The notes below the pieces were generated by a model, which saw only the letters and a list, made by a program, of their open reading frames with translations, searched no databases and was not told the DNA's origin. Positions 10,301 to 17,337 of a stretch of 17,337 nucleotides of DNA are shown here, in pieces (position 1 is the stretch's first letter; every line of letters starts with the position of its first letter). The translations under genes and the position numbers were made by a program. The DNA is from Hirudo medicinalis (Eukaryota; Annelida; Clitellata; Hirudinida; Hirudinidae), in assembly GCA_011800805.1 (NCBI GenBank), contig MPNW01000008.1, positions 11,496 to 28,832 of the forward strand. The letters are read 5' to 3'.

Positions 10301-13300
10301 TTTCATTGGGGTAGGTTTCCAGTCAATGGGTATTAATTAGTGTCCATTAACTAAACATACAAATTATAAAGCTAATAAATAGATGACATCAGATTATTTT
10401 TAAAATAGGAGTAATTTAATTTATGAGCTATGGCACTGAAAAATGTTTTGTTGTCCCTTTCTCTGTTAAGACTCCAGGTAATGCATTTTGTTGTAATACT
10501 CAGAAGTCCAGAGTTTCAAGGCAGCCTTCAGCATCTCAGATTCAGAAATAATTGGCTAGGGTATTTAGTTCTAATCACTGAATAGTTGGTCAATAAAGTT
10601 ACTAGTTAACTTGCTGGTTTATTGGCTCCGGGATTATTTCATTAGTGTCAGGAGTGAGTGGGGTTCTAAAGTAAATCACCCCATGGGCTTTGAAGATCTG
10701 AGACGAGGGGAGCTGAGGCGCGAACTGAAGGAGAGGCATCTGGACTGATGCGAAGTGGACGAACTGCTGGAGCGTCTGAGACATGGTTGATAAGTAATGG
10801 TCACGATCCGGAAGACTACTTATTTGTTGATCCGCTTCTTGGGAAATGAGGGATGAATTCGATGTAAAAGTTAAAAGCTTTCGTGACTGGGTGAAACGCG
10901 GAGAAACAAAAGTAAACGCAGGTATAGACTGCGTGAAAAGTGATATGGATGTGAATTGTGAGAGCTCAAATGTGAATTCCACGGCGAAATGGCTCTTGAG
11001 GATGAGGTAATTGGAATGAACGTTTATGCCGAGGATAGCATCGTTGACAACTTTGCAGAAGCATTGAAGAGATCATGCCAGTCGTGTCAGCTATGTGCAC
11101 GATTGACTACCGGTTTTCGGTTGAAAAGAAAACCCATGAAATGGCAGATGGAAGTACTTTGGAGAGATCAAAGTAATGCTTCCATGCGTCGAGGAATCGG
11201 GGGAGGAGCTGCACGAAAAGGACAATGCCAAGGAAATTAAGTCAGGCATAAAAGAAGTTGTTCAGCTTATAAAACCTTAGACTGATGACAGAACCGAGTC
11301 ATGAGTGGAGTGCCTGAAATTACCAGCTGTTATGAACTTTTAGACCTTCCAAGATCGATGTCACCAGAGTTTCAGATAGAACATTTTGGTGAGACTGCAG
11401 TAGACCATCCGGGTGTCAGAGGCGGTGGAGATGGTCTGAGAAGAGCTCTTCCGGTCACGAGTTCGGTTTGCAGCACCAGGATGTTACGAGGTGCAGGTTG
11501 TTGGTATAACAAAATGGATATTTCAAAATTGCGACGTCGATGCAAATTTAAGGTACGGCATTTGTAGGCCGTGCTTGAGGGAGAAAATTACGAATAGCAA
11601 AAAGATTATCACTGAACATTTCAAGGGAACATTATAAGGGAAAAAGCAAAATCATACATCATTCTTCAAACTCATTGGCCGGTTTCGAAAAGAACAGGAT
11701 AAAGTGGAGATCGCCATCACATAACAGACATCCAGAAGCAATCGAATGTTAAGTACGTGCCAATTGAATCGACATGTAAGTACTCTTGTTCCAACCTGCG
11801 GCAACAAAAACTCTCGATTATCTACGTGGAATTGCTTACAATTTCACTAATTTAGTTAAATATTTTTTAAAATAAATTTTATTGAGCTGATTTGAGGGGC
11901 TATTTTGTCCTGGGCTATTTTAACGGGTCACTCAATGAAGTTACTAGTTAACTTTCTGGTTTACTGGAACCCCGGATTATTTCAATATCTTCATATGTTA
12001 CAAAAACACATACTTAATTAAAAGTAAATAGAATTAATGTTACAACAATATCTATTTATTAGAACTTTCGGTTTATTTAAAAGGTGGTTGCAGGAAGGAG
12101 TTTTACAGAGTTTATCTACAGTGTTTGCCGACTTATGCTGGAAAGAGACCGTTTAGTGAACCAGAGACATACCATTTTTCCAGATATTTCTGGTCTATCC
12201 GACACCTGGTGAAGATTTACCTTTCCCTTCATGCTTACGGAAATATTTGGTTCCTGCCTTATGGCTACTCTGAAGAAAAACCAGCCGATTATGAACAACT
12301 GGTTAAAATTTGTTTTGCACGTTTTCTAAGTATGTTAACGTCAGCTGAATAACGAGATTGCTTGGACGGTACATTTTCTACAATTTTCATATAAAAGCCA
12401 TATATAATAAGCCCTATATATAAGCTATATGAAATTGTAGAAAACGTGTTTTCAGGTTTATAGAAATTATAAATGGCAGTGTCCTCATCAACATCTTTGT
12501 AATTTAACATTTTCAGTATTTTGTTAACATTTTGTTAATTTTGCTTTTAAATTTGAATGTCAAGATTTAAAATTCATAGGCATTTTGCATTAGTTCATTT
12601 AGAAGGCATATAAAATTATAACATTCATTTTTAGGAAAGCCTTCCATAAATATGCCAGCAAAGACAAAATCAATTATAAACAAATACTACAAAAACAATC
12701 AACAAATGTTAAAAGTGAAATGAAAGTCAAATTATTATAGTTAATTTTTCTTACAAACAGCTCAACGTGTCTGAGAGAGCCATTGAAGAAATTTGGAAAG
12801 TGCATGGCGTCAAGTACGAAGCTGGAACACCTGGGGATCTTATTTGTTAGTTGCCTAAGCTGAGATAAGTTGCATGTTAGCAAAGAGATAGTGATGAATA
12901 CATTGAATAATCTTGATATAACGAATTTTTATTATGAAAAAAATTCATTTCTATATAGTAAATGAAAAGTTTAGTCTTAGTTTAGTCTTTATCTTGAGGA
13001 AGGTAAAACGAAAGTGAAAATTTGAGGGTATTTCCAGTGCTAGGGACCGAACATTGAGGAGGTATCAATCGGAATTACTGAGGCATTCCAATTCCCAATA
13101 CCCTAAGCTGCATGCAATCCCTTTAGATATCAATAGTAAAATAAAAATTAATAATTTGTTTATAATAATTATTATTGGATAATATATCTAAAAAAATGTT
13201 TTTAATAATTACCTAAATAAACATTTATAACATTGTAAGTGTAACATTGATTAATATTGAAAAAATTGATGTTGCTAGCAGTAAGAGTTTTAATCTCACT

Positions 13301-13561
13301 TCAAACTTTAAGCACTTCAAACTGATTCCAACATACTTTGATGAGACAGACTTTGCCTGTGGGGGTTCCTACGACTGGGTCAAAGGAAGAGCCGGGGTGA
13401 AGTACTCATTCACCATGGAGATAGGAAATGACACAGCGGGGTTTACTGTACCCCCCAGACTAATCACCAAATTAGGGATGGAAGTATATACTGGTCTCAT
13501 TGCACTATTGGGGGCCATCGAGGAGACAGACAGATGCTGGATCAACCCTCAAGAATGCTAA
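7329..13561 (+). CDS. Secreted M14A zinc metallocarboxypeptidase zymogen, 11 exons
   Basis: Joined exons: 7329-7447, 7562-7634, 7732-7847, 8586-8802, 9056-9157, 9361-9489, 9888-9998, 10223-10310, 12084-12301, 12761-12845, 13350-13561; 1470 bases, 489 residues, phases consistent. M14 enzymes remove C-terminal residues from peptides using one zinc ion. Signal peptide: hydrophobic residues 10-25. Propeptide: about 30-124, with VDIW, VHYKIA and LIRAERQ, then a dibasic RRNKR (120-124). The catalytic domain begins near 165. Zinc ligands are H236 and E239 (GIHAREW) and H368 (SLHAYGN). Substrate-carboxylate residues are R294 (FWRKTR) and N311-R312 (GVDANRNF). R238, Y420 and the general base E443 (KYSFTME) are present. 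The specificity position (bovine CPA Ile255) is Y427. Non-standard borders: a GC donor after exon 6 (9490), a GTCAGT donor after exon 3, AAG acceptors at exons 6, 8 and 9. Exon 6 might instead start at 9404. Intron 8 (1773 bases) holds an LTR element. Expected to be a secreted digestive or processing protease. Confidence 0.9.
7848..8585 (+). other. Intron 3 of the carboxypeptidase gene
   Basis: Longest intron of the gene apart from the one with the LTR insertion. It starts GTCAGT and ends with a pyrimidine-rich tract and CCAG. The donor one frame away (GTAAAT at 7852) would put the next exon out of phase. Using GTCAGT gives ...DLPK joined to LIRAERQ, which matches the propeptide family. Around 7985-8015 is a GC-rich patch containing GCCCCAGGGGC, possibly an old repeat. 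No gene inside. Confidence 0.65.
9490..9887 (+). other. Intron 6 of the carboxypeptidase gene, probable GC-AG type
   Basis: Exon 6 ends ...LHLIHK at CACAAG, followed by GCAGGA. There is no GT in the 45 bases around it that would keep the frame before the stop at 9512-9514. The acceptor TTCCTTTCAG at 9887 is excellent. Joining gives [12 protein letters not shown], the normal family continuity after HAREW. So the intron appears to use a GC donor. Confidence 0.7.
10590..10641 (+). repeat. 3' end of the left LTR
   Basis: AAGTTACTAGTTAACTT, CTGGTTTA and GGATTATTTCA are shared with 11932-11984 at roughly 85 percent identity. The end in CA, directly before the primer binding site, is where a left LTR should stop. 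Upstream of about 10586 similarity fades, so this LTR is either very short or 5'-truncated. No TG start can be placed. Confidence 0.65.
10643..10658 (+). other. Primer binding site, tRNA-Leu type
   Basis: TAGTGTCAGGAGTGAG begins two bases after the LTR end. The usual tRNA-Leu primer site in LTR elements is TGGTGTCAGGAGTGGGA, complementary to the 3' end of tRNA-Leu including CCA. The match has a G-to-A change at base 2 and another near the end. Its placement right after the LTR end supports both calls. Confidence 0.65.
10683..11240 (+). pseudogene. gag pseudogene with N-terminal SAP domain
   Basis: From the ATG at 10683 the frame reads [20 protein letters not shown], hits a TGA at about 10746, then continues in frame with [14 protein letters not shown] frameshift leads to [16 protein letters not shown]. 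Together this is a SAP helix-extended-helix motif, normally a nucleic-acid-binding fold, found at the N-terminus of many invertebrate LTR-element gag proteins. Further open pieces follow in shifting frames: [17 protein letters not shown] near 10873, then [20 protein letters not shown] from 10992. At least one stop and two frameshifts make it non-functional. An antisense open frame over 10602-10982 is a shadow. Confidence 0.65.
11241..11931 (+). other. Decayed internal region of the LTR element
   Basis: Short open pieces occur in all frames (for example IRFAAP-like and [20 protein letters not shown] near 11470-11540), but none is long enough or family-like enough to assign. GATTTGAGGGGC at 11889-11900 is purine-rich and could be the polypurine tract ahead of the right LTR. 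The similarity to the left LTR only begins at 11932. Confidence 0.4.
11932..11984 (+). repeat. 3' end of the right LTR
   Basis: Partner of 10590-10641 and ending in the same GGATTATTTCA. What follows (ATATC...) differs from what follows the left copy (TTAGTGTCAGG), as expected of genomic flank against internal sequence. Confidence 0.65.
12371..12447. repeat. Long imperfect inverted repeat (hairpin) in intron 9
   Basis: ACATTTTCTACAATTTTCAT (12371-12390) is nearly the reverse complement of ATGAAATTGTAGAAAACGT (from 12429), with one extra T in the left arm. The inner part (AAGCCATATATAATA against CCCTATATATAAGCT) also pairs partly, leaving a small loop. It lies about 70 bases into intron 9 of the carboxypeptidase gene. 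It could be a small inverted-repeat transposon remnant or a hairpin RNA. No terminal TA duplication can be confirmed. Confidence 0.7.
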
Positions 13562-13674
13562 GAAAGGTACAAGGTGCAGTGGAAGTATTGTAGGCCAGAT
13601 GCTACCTAATGGATGTATTCCTTGCATGTTCTTATGGATTGATTTGAGGAAGTATCTACTAAAAAAGTGAAAAA

Positions 13675-13680
13675 AATAAA
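13675..13680 (+). terminator. Poly(A) signal AATAAA of the carboxypeptidase gene
   Basis: AATAAA lies 114 bases after the TAA at 13559-13561, followed by a T-rich stretch (AGTTTTATTTTTGG). It is the first canonical signal downstream and fits a short 3' UTR. Confidence 0.6.
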
Positions 13681-13689
13681 AGTTTTATT

Positions 13690-14140
13690 TTTGGTTATAG
13701 ATGCCAACATTTGTGCACTTATTTTAATCCATTCACTTATACTTATATTTATAACATAAATATTTTTGCTTAATTTAATTTTTTCACAATTACCAATGAG
13801 AATTTGGAAATTTTGATGAAAAGTTGTTTTGGAATATATTGTATATTTTTCGTGAGATCTTCCTAAAATCTTCATGATTCGCAGAATATTGAGCAATTAA
13901 TATGTTTGTATGTTGCACGTTTTCCTATTGTTGAGTATACATGCAAGTTTCTGCAGTCATGGGGATTGTGTGGAAAGTGCTGTCCTAACCCAAACCATCA
14001 GTAAAACTGAGGTGATGTGGTGCACCTCCGATGGACATGCTTCTGAACTCTATATAATTAATCATTAACCTGGGGAACTGGCTGGATTCAGACCGTTCTA
14101 TGACCACTCACACCAATAACACTACTCAATCCTGCTAGGG
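13690..14140. other. Intergenic, non-coding
   Basis: AT-rich up to about 13900, then mixed composition. A 96-codon minus-strand open frame over 13606-13896 overlaps the carboxypeptidase 3' UTR, has an AT-driven Ile/Lys/Asn-rich composition and no recognisable motif, so I leave it out. Nothing else is supported. Confidence 0.4.
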
Positions 14141-14161
14141 ATAATAATAATAATAATAATA
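14141..14161 (-). repeat. (TTA)n microsatellite tail of the LINE
   Basis: Seven ATA/TAA triplets on the plus strand, read as (TTA)7 on the minus strand. They sit directly at the 3' end of the minus-strand LINE remnant. Non-LTR elements often end in short tandem repeats of this kind, so I read it as the element's tail, not an independent microsatellite. Confidence 0.75.
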
Positions 14162-14870
14162 GTTCACTTGTATGGCGCCATAAGCATAACGTCAGAGGCG
14201 CCTTGGTTCTCGGTTTAACACTATCCTGAATATATGGTTTTCAACTGACGCTTGAAGAGTTCAAGTGTAGGTTGAAACCGAATGATGGGGGTAATTTCGT
14301 TCCAGATATCAGGCGAGGCATAGGTGAAGCCTCGATTGACGATGGATATCTATGGACTGTAGATATTGGTGTAGATGAATTGTGGAGGATGGACGAAGGT
14401 GGATTTGGCGGCGGTGAATGAGATGGTCAATTCATCAGTGGGTTGGCTGTAGCTAGAGTACGATAGGTGATTAATGTGACTTTAAAGATGACGCCGAGGA
14501 GTTTTGTGGTAGTAGAAGCAGGGTGAATAATTCCAGCAATGTTTACTGAAGATGAGGGAGATAGATTCTATAGTGTGCAAATAAACATGATTTCGGATTT
14601 CTGCGGGTTGAGTTGAAAAAAATTGACGAGATGCCAGTCATTAGTGGCATCTGTTCACTTTCGCATATTGTCAAGGCGATGATGGGTCAAGCAATCTCTC
14701 AAGGAGGTTCGCAGCATTGACGGCCCCCTCAATAGATGCTCAGGGACCTGATTCTCAACTCGATCGTAGTTTGTCTGCCTTCTTGTCGCTTTGAGCGTCT
14801 TATCAATACCGATGTATGGATAATTTTCAACAAAACAAAATATGATCAGGTCACGCCACCTCTCCACGGC
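14141..14870 (-). mobile_element. 5'-truncated non-LTR retrotransposon (CR1/L2-like LINE), 3' end
   Basis: On the minus strand, in shifting frames, the order of a LINE reverse transcriptase C-terminal half is visible. QLNPQKSEIMFI (about 14575-14615) matches the 'N..KTE.m.i' strand after the catalytic motifs. LLGVIFKVTL (about 14470-14505) matches the 'LGV.ld..L' motif. NRGFTYASPDIWNEI then FQPTLELFKRQLKTIYSG and a stop at 14221-14223 is the classic 'aP.lWN.LP......s...FK+.LKt' ending. Stops (for example TAG about 60 bases before the WN motif) and frameshifts make it a pseudogene. The 5' part with the FADD catalytic box is absent. The 3' end has a GGCGCC stem-loop (14174-14202) and a (TTA)n tail. 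Confidence 0.8.
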
Positions 14871-15887
14871 CTCCGATAGCTATGCATTTGCCAAGAAATA
14901 CATCACAAGTCCATGTAAAAAATTTACAAGCTTAATTTTAACTTTAGCATAACTCTTAAAGTATTGAACTGATATAAGCCCAATTTGGAATTTCTATGTA
15001 CATCTTGATGCTACATATTCATGCCAAATATCATTTTGATTAGTCAGATGATGCTATCAAATTCATCAAAACATCATAATTAGGCCGTGAAAAAAGGTTA
15101 CGTATGCTTTATAGTTTCAGATAACATATAGATTAACAAATTTTTGCAAAAGAACCATGGGTTATAATATTCGCGCCGAAAAATTATATTTTATTAAATA
15201 GTATTCTGGTTTAATATTTTAATGAATATTATGTTTATCATGGAGAGAAGTAGCTGGAATGTCAGCTGAACAGAAAGTCAAAATTTCAGCTATTAAAACT
15301 TAAACTTTCCTTCTTAAAATGACTGCAATGTAATTAAATAGAAATGTTCATGTTGAATCTACGTTTTTACAAGATTCAAAATGCTATGGAACAAAATTTA
15401 TGAGTGTAAGACCACAATAAACACCGTATATTCAAAAACTATGAAACTTTCAGAGACAATGTTTCATCAAATCAAATTACAAGCTTGAAATTCGATGCAT
15501 GCATGTAGACTGTCTGCAACCACTTGAATAACTGTGGAATACTTAAATATGAGAAACATATTTTATGCACACTTAAGTTTTAAAGCCTTGAATATCAAAA
15601 ATAGATCGCGAAGGCGTGCATGTCACATGCCAACAAAATGGTTAGTTTGAGATCTGCTTTGAACCAAAATATTTTAGTTTGGATGAAACTGACTGCTACC
15701 AATGCTATTTCAACAACTTAAATGGGAAAATGAATAATTTTCGCAGGTAGCAAAGAGACGGTACTTGTACTTGTGGTATAGGGTGGAAATTCTTCGAAAG
15801 AAACTATCTCTTTAGCCTATCCAAAATGAGGACAAATTTTTATAAAACCCAGGCAGGCCCCAAAAATTGCTGTAACCCTGGGCATTG
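14871..15887. other. AT-rich intergenic, no gene seen
   Basis: No open frame with family signal. Stretches such as CCAAATATCATTTTGATTAG (about 15026) and the near-polypurine and T-rich patches feel like old transposon DNA, but I cannot assign them. The sequence becomes GC-richer from about 15840 (CCAGGCAGGCCCC). Confidence 0.4.
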
Positions 15888-15898
15888 CCCCCCCCCCC
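15888..15898. repeat. C11 homopolymer inside a GC-rich patch
   Basis: Eleven C in a row, flanked by GTAACCCTGGGCATTG on the left and TCTCGGCGGCCATG on the right. It stands out in an AT-rich setting and probably marks a transposon end or UTR fragment. Run length may be imprecise because of sequencing error. Confidence 0.7.
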
Positions 15899-15948
15899 TC
15901 TCGGCGGCCATGACTGTCTATACTTGTATTTAAGTATGTCCTAGGTCT

Positions 15949-16203
15949 GTGTCCCACTTGTCTTTCACACCTACTGCGCATATCCTGGGAAGACGAGAGC
16001 TCAGATCAGCATCCAAAGACTCGCTCGTCAAAGTTATCAACTCGACGTGCGACGCTGAATATCGAGTTCATCAAGGCTATTGGTCCCCAAATCTGGAACA
16101 AAATCCTCCGAATTCTGATGCAGCAGGGTTTAAACTGTCTTATAAACCTTTCTCATCAAAGAAATCTATATTCAGTCTTGAAGTGGTCTTGGAGTTCCGT
16201 TGA
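15949..16203 (+). mobile_element. Second LINE reverse transcriptase C-terminal remnant
   Basis: With frameshifts the plus strand reads TRAQ (about 15991), then TRRATLNIEFIKAIGPQIWN (about 16037-16100) and KIPPN-like, then FKLSYK (about 16129). This is the pattern 'TRs......T...  .si.y.GP.iWN.iP......FK..lK' that ends many LINE reverse transcriptases. It is only about 250 bases long, needs at least two frameshifts, and differs from the minus-strand element at 14141, so it is a separate insertion. An unshifted open frame of 84 codons covers the same bases and is not a separate gene. Confidence 0.5.
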
Positions 16204-17025
16204 ACATGCGTCACTATAATCAAATACGGATTCATTTTATCATCATTTAAACAAAGCTTGACCTTAATTCTAATAAAATAGGAATAGTTCATACACAAAT
16301 TCTTAAAAACAGTCTCTATTATGAAAAATTGATTTTTGATTTTAGTGGAGCTTAGCTTTGATACTTTTACTTACTTCTAGGGCACTATTAAATACTTCAG
16401 ATTTAAAAGAAAAATAATACATTTTGTCTATGCCGGTGGTTGCCATAATTAGAGCATATTGAATTTATGTTCGAAATTGAAATTTTTTAAAGTTGATTCG
16501 GTTCCTAGCTTTCTCGATTTACAATGGTATAAAGCTATTTATAGTCGTTGGTAGAAACTGCTTAATAATTAAAAATTTGTCCGCAACACATTTTTCACTA
16601 AGGCTTGTTTAATATACGATGCCTCCTTAAACATTATATTTCCTAATTGTCTTTTCGAACTTTTAACGGATCAATGATGTTTGATACAAACTAGTATCTA
16701 CTTGTCGCTGGTGAGCTGCAAGGTGCCCGAAAGACCTACAGTTTCGAAAACTTGTTTTCCAATTTATAGCAGTAGTGTTTAGCAGAGTTTATTTTACTCG
16801 ATGAATTGCTGCTGCAACCCATAATGAGTTTAATACTCGTCCTCTCGACCAAACTACTCTCGTTAAATTAACTTCCTTTAATAACAAGTCGGGCAATTAT
16901 TTCCTCAGCTTTCTGAGTAATTCGCATCGATAATCATGGGAATTATTAATTGTTTCGGATAATTGTTAATAAGCAAATAAGTTTCTTCATGTCTCTATGT
17001 AACTCTGAAATATTAAAATGAAAAC
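16204..17025. other. AT-rich intergenic, no gene seen
   Basis: More than 800 bases without a supported coding exon, RNA gene or repeat boundary. Confidence 0.4.
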
Positions 17026-17229
17026 ATGAAAAAAATCCGCTCTTCCTTTGCAAACTATGACAAGAAGGAGACACTTTTGAATAGCCTAATGTTAGAAACA
17101 ATGAAAGCCTTTACTTTAAAAAGAAGCGAACTGCTCTGCTCTACGCCTAAAACATCAGAATCGTCGGAACTGTGCGACGTTCTTTATAATTATTTTCTTA
17201 AGCACTTAAATACAGTAAATTCAATTTAG
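17026..17229 (+). CDS. Unassigned 67-codon open frame or exon
   Basis: From ATG 17026 (preceded closely by another, out-of-frame ATG) the frame runs to TAG at 17227-17229. The product starts MKKIRSSFANYDKKETLLN, has a KRSELLCSTPKTSESSELCD middle and ends YNYFLKHLNTVNSI. The mixed, protein-like composition (two Leu/Met-rich helical stretches around a Ser/Thr/Glu linker) is less biased than chance frames nearby. I recognise no family. It might be a C-terminal exon of a gene whose other exons lie upstream or outside the window, or a chance frame. Confidence 0.22.
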   Translation: MKKIRSSFANYDKKETLLNSLMLETMKAFTLKRSELLCSTPKTSESSELCDVLYNYFLKHLNTVNSI

Positions 17230-17337
17230 ACTATTATGCTGAAGTTGCAGTCTTTTTTGTCTTGAAGTTAATGTCTTGTTTCAAGCTGTTATGAACGGAA
17301 TATTCTCAACGAGATGACATTTGTTAATCATTTGGAT

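Larger units (their letters stand above)
10586..11984 (+). mobile_element. Degenerate LTR retrotransposon in intron 8, SAP-domain gag remnant
   Basis: The element is bounded by a direct repeat of about 52 bases (10590-10641 and 11932-11984, both ending GGATTATTTCA). It is followed at the left by a tRNA-Leu-like primer binding site and then a broken gag with a SAP domain. About 1.3 kb lies between the repeats. I find no protease, reverse transcriptase, RNase H or integrase, so pol is deleted or the element is non-autonomous. It lies in the same orientation as the host gene, wholly inside intron 8, and does not touch an exon. Ty3/gypsy-type is the likeliest class from the tRNA-Leu primer and the gag type, but the class is inferred. 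Confidence 0.68.

Noticed and set aside
10602..10982. 126-codon minus-strand open frame
   Set aside because: It is antisense to the SAP-domain gag remnant, which has clear family similarity on the plus strand.
11301..11567. 88-codon plus-strand open frame in the LTR element
   Set aside because: Probably part of the decayed internal region; no recognisable gag or pol motif, so not listed as a gene.
13606..13896. 96-codon minus-strand open frame
   Set aside because: AT-driven composition (Ile, Lys, Asn), overlaps the 3' UTR of the carboxypeptidase gene, no motif.
1..17337. Bacterial-type features, CRISPR arrays, tRNA or rRNA genes
   Set aside because: None seen. Introns, poly(A) signal and retroelements mark a eukaryotic genome; no regularly spaced repeat-spacer structure and no cloverleaf with tRNA box sequences was noticed.
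1..17337. A new multi-gene biological system
   Set aside because: Only two solid genes are present, from unrelated pathways; nothing in their spacing or content shows a joint function.

Overview
This is eukaryotic nuclear DNA, most likely from an invertebrate animal. Protein-coding reading is broken into short exons with GT-AG borders, the DNA is AT-rich, and eroded LTR and non-LTR retrotransposons lie between and inside genes. The left flank carries short CCCTAA blocks, the C-rich strand of a TTAGGG-type telomere repeat. That fits many animal phyla and argues against a typical insect (TTAGG) or nematode (TTAGGC). I cannot name the species.

Layout. 1-1730: old tandem and dispersed repeats, several units ending in CCCTAA-like blocks, resembling a subtelomere or a telomere-seeded satellite. 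2159-5725 (+): a complete gene I could join across 11 exons into one 586-residue frame, a divergent PEX5-type TPR protein (peroxisomal PTS1 receptor family). 5726-7328: mostly non-coding, with one weak candidate two-exon gene at 6106-6560. 7329-13561 (+): a complete gene I could join across 11 exons into one 489-residue frame, a secreted M14 (pancreatic-type) zinc metallocarboxypeptidase with signal peptide, propeptide and every catalytic residue in place. Intron 8 of this gene carries a degenerate LTR retrotransposon (10586-11984) with LTR ends, a tRNA-Leu-like primer binding site and a SAP-domain gag remnant. Intron 9 has a long hairpin. 14141-14870 (-): a 5'-truncated LINE with reverse transcriptase C-terminal tail and a (TTA)n tail. 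14871-17337: AT-rich non-coding DNA with a second LINE fragment (about 15950-16203), a C-run, and one unassigned 67-codon ORF.

The two real genes share a strand but have no evident functional link: one is a cytosolic/peroxisomal import-type receptor, the other a secreted zymogen. The most notable points are the altered cargo-binding residues of the PEX5-like protein, a probable GC-AG intron in the carboxypeptidase, the SAP-gag LTR relic and the CCCTAA-ended repeats. I found no evidence for a wholly new multi-gene system. Exon borders come from reading frame, splice consensus and family alignment from memory; no transcript data or searches were available.
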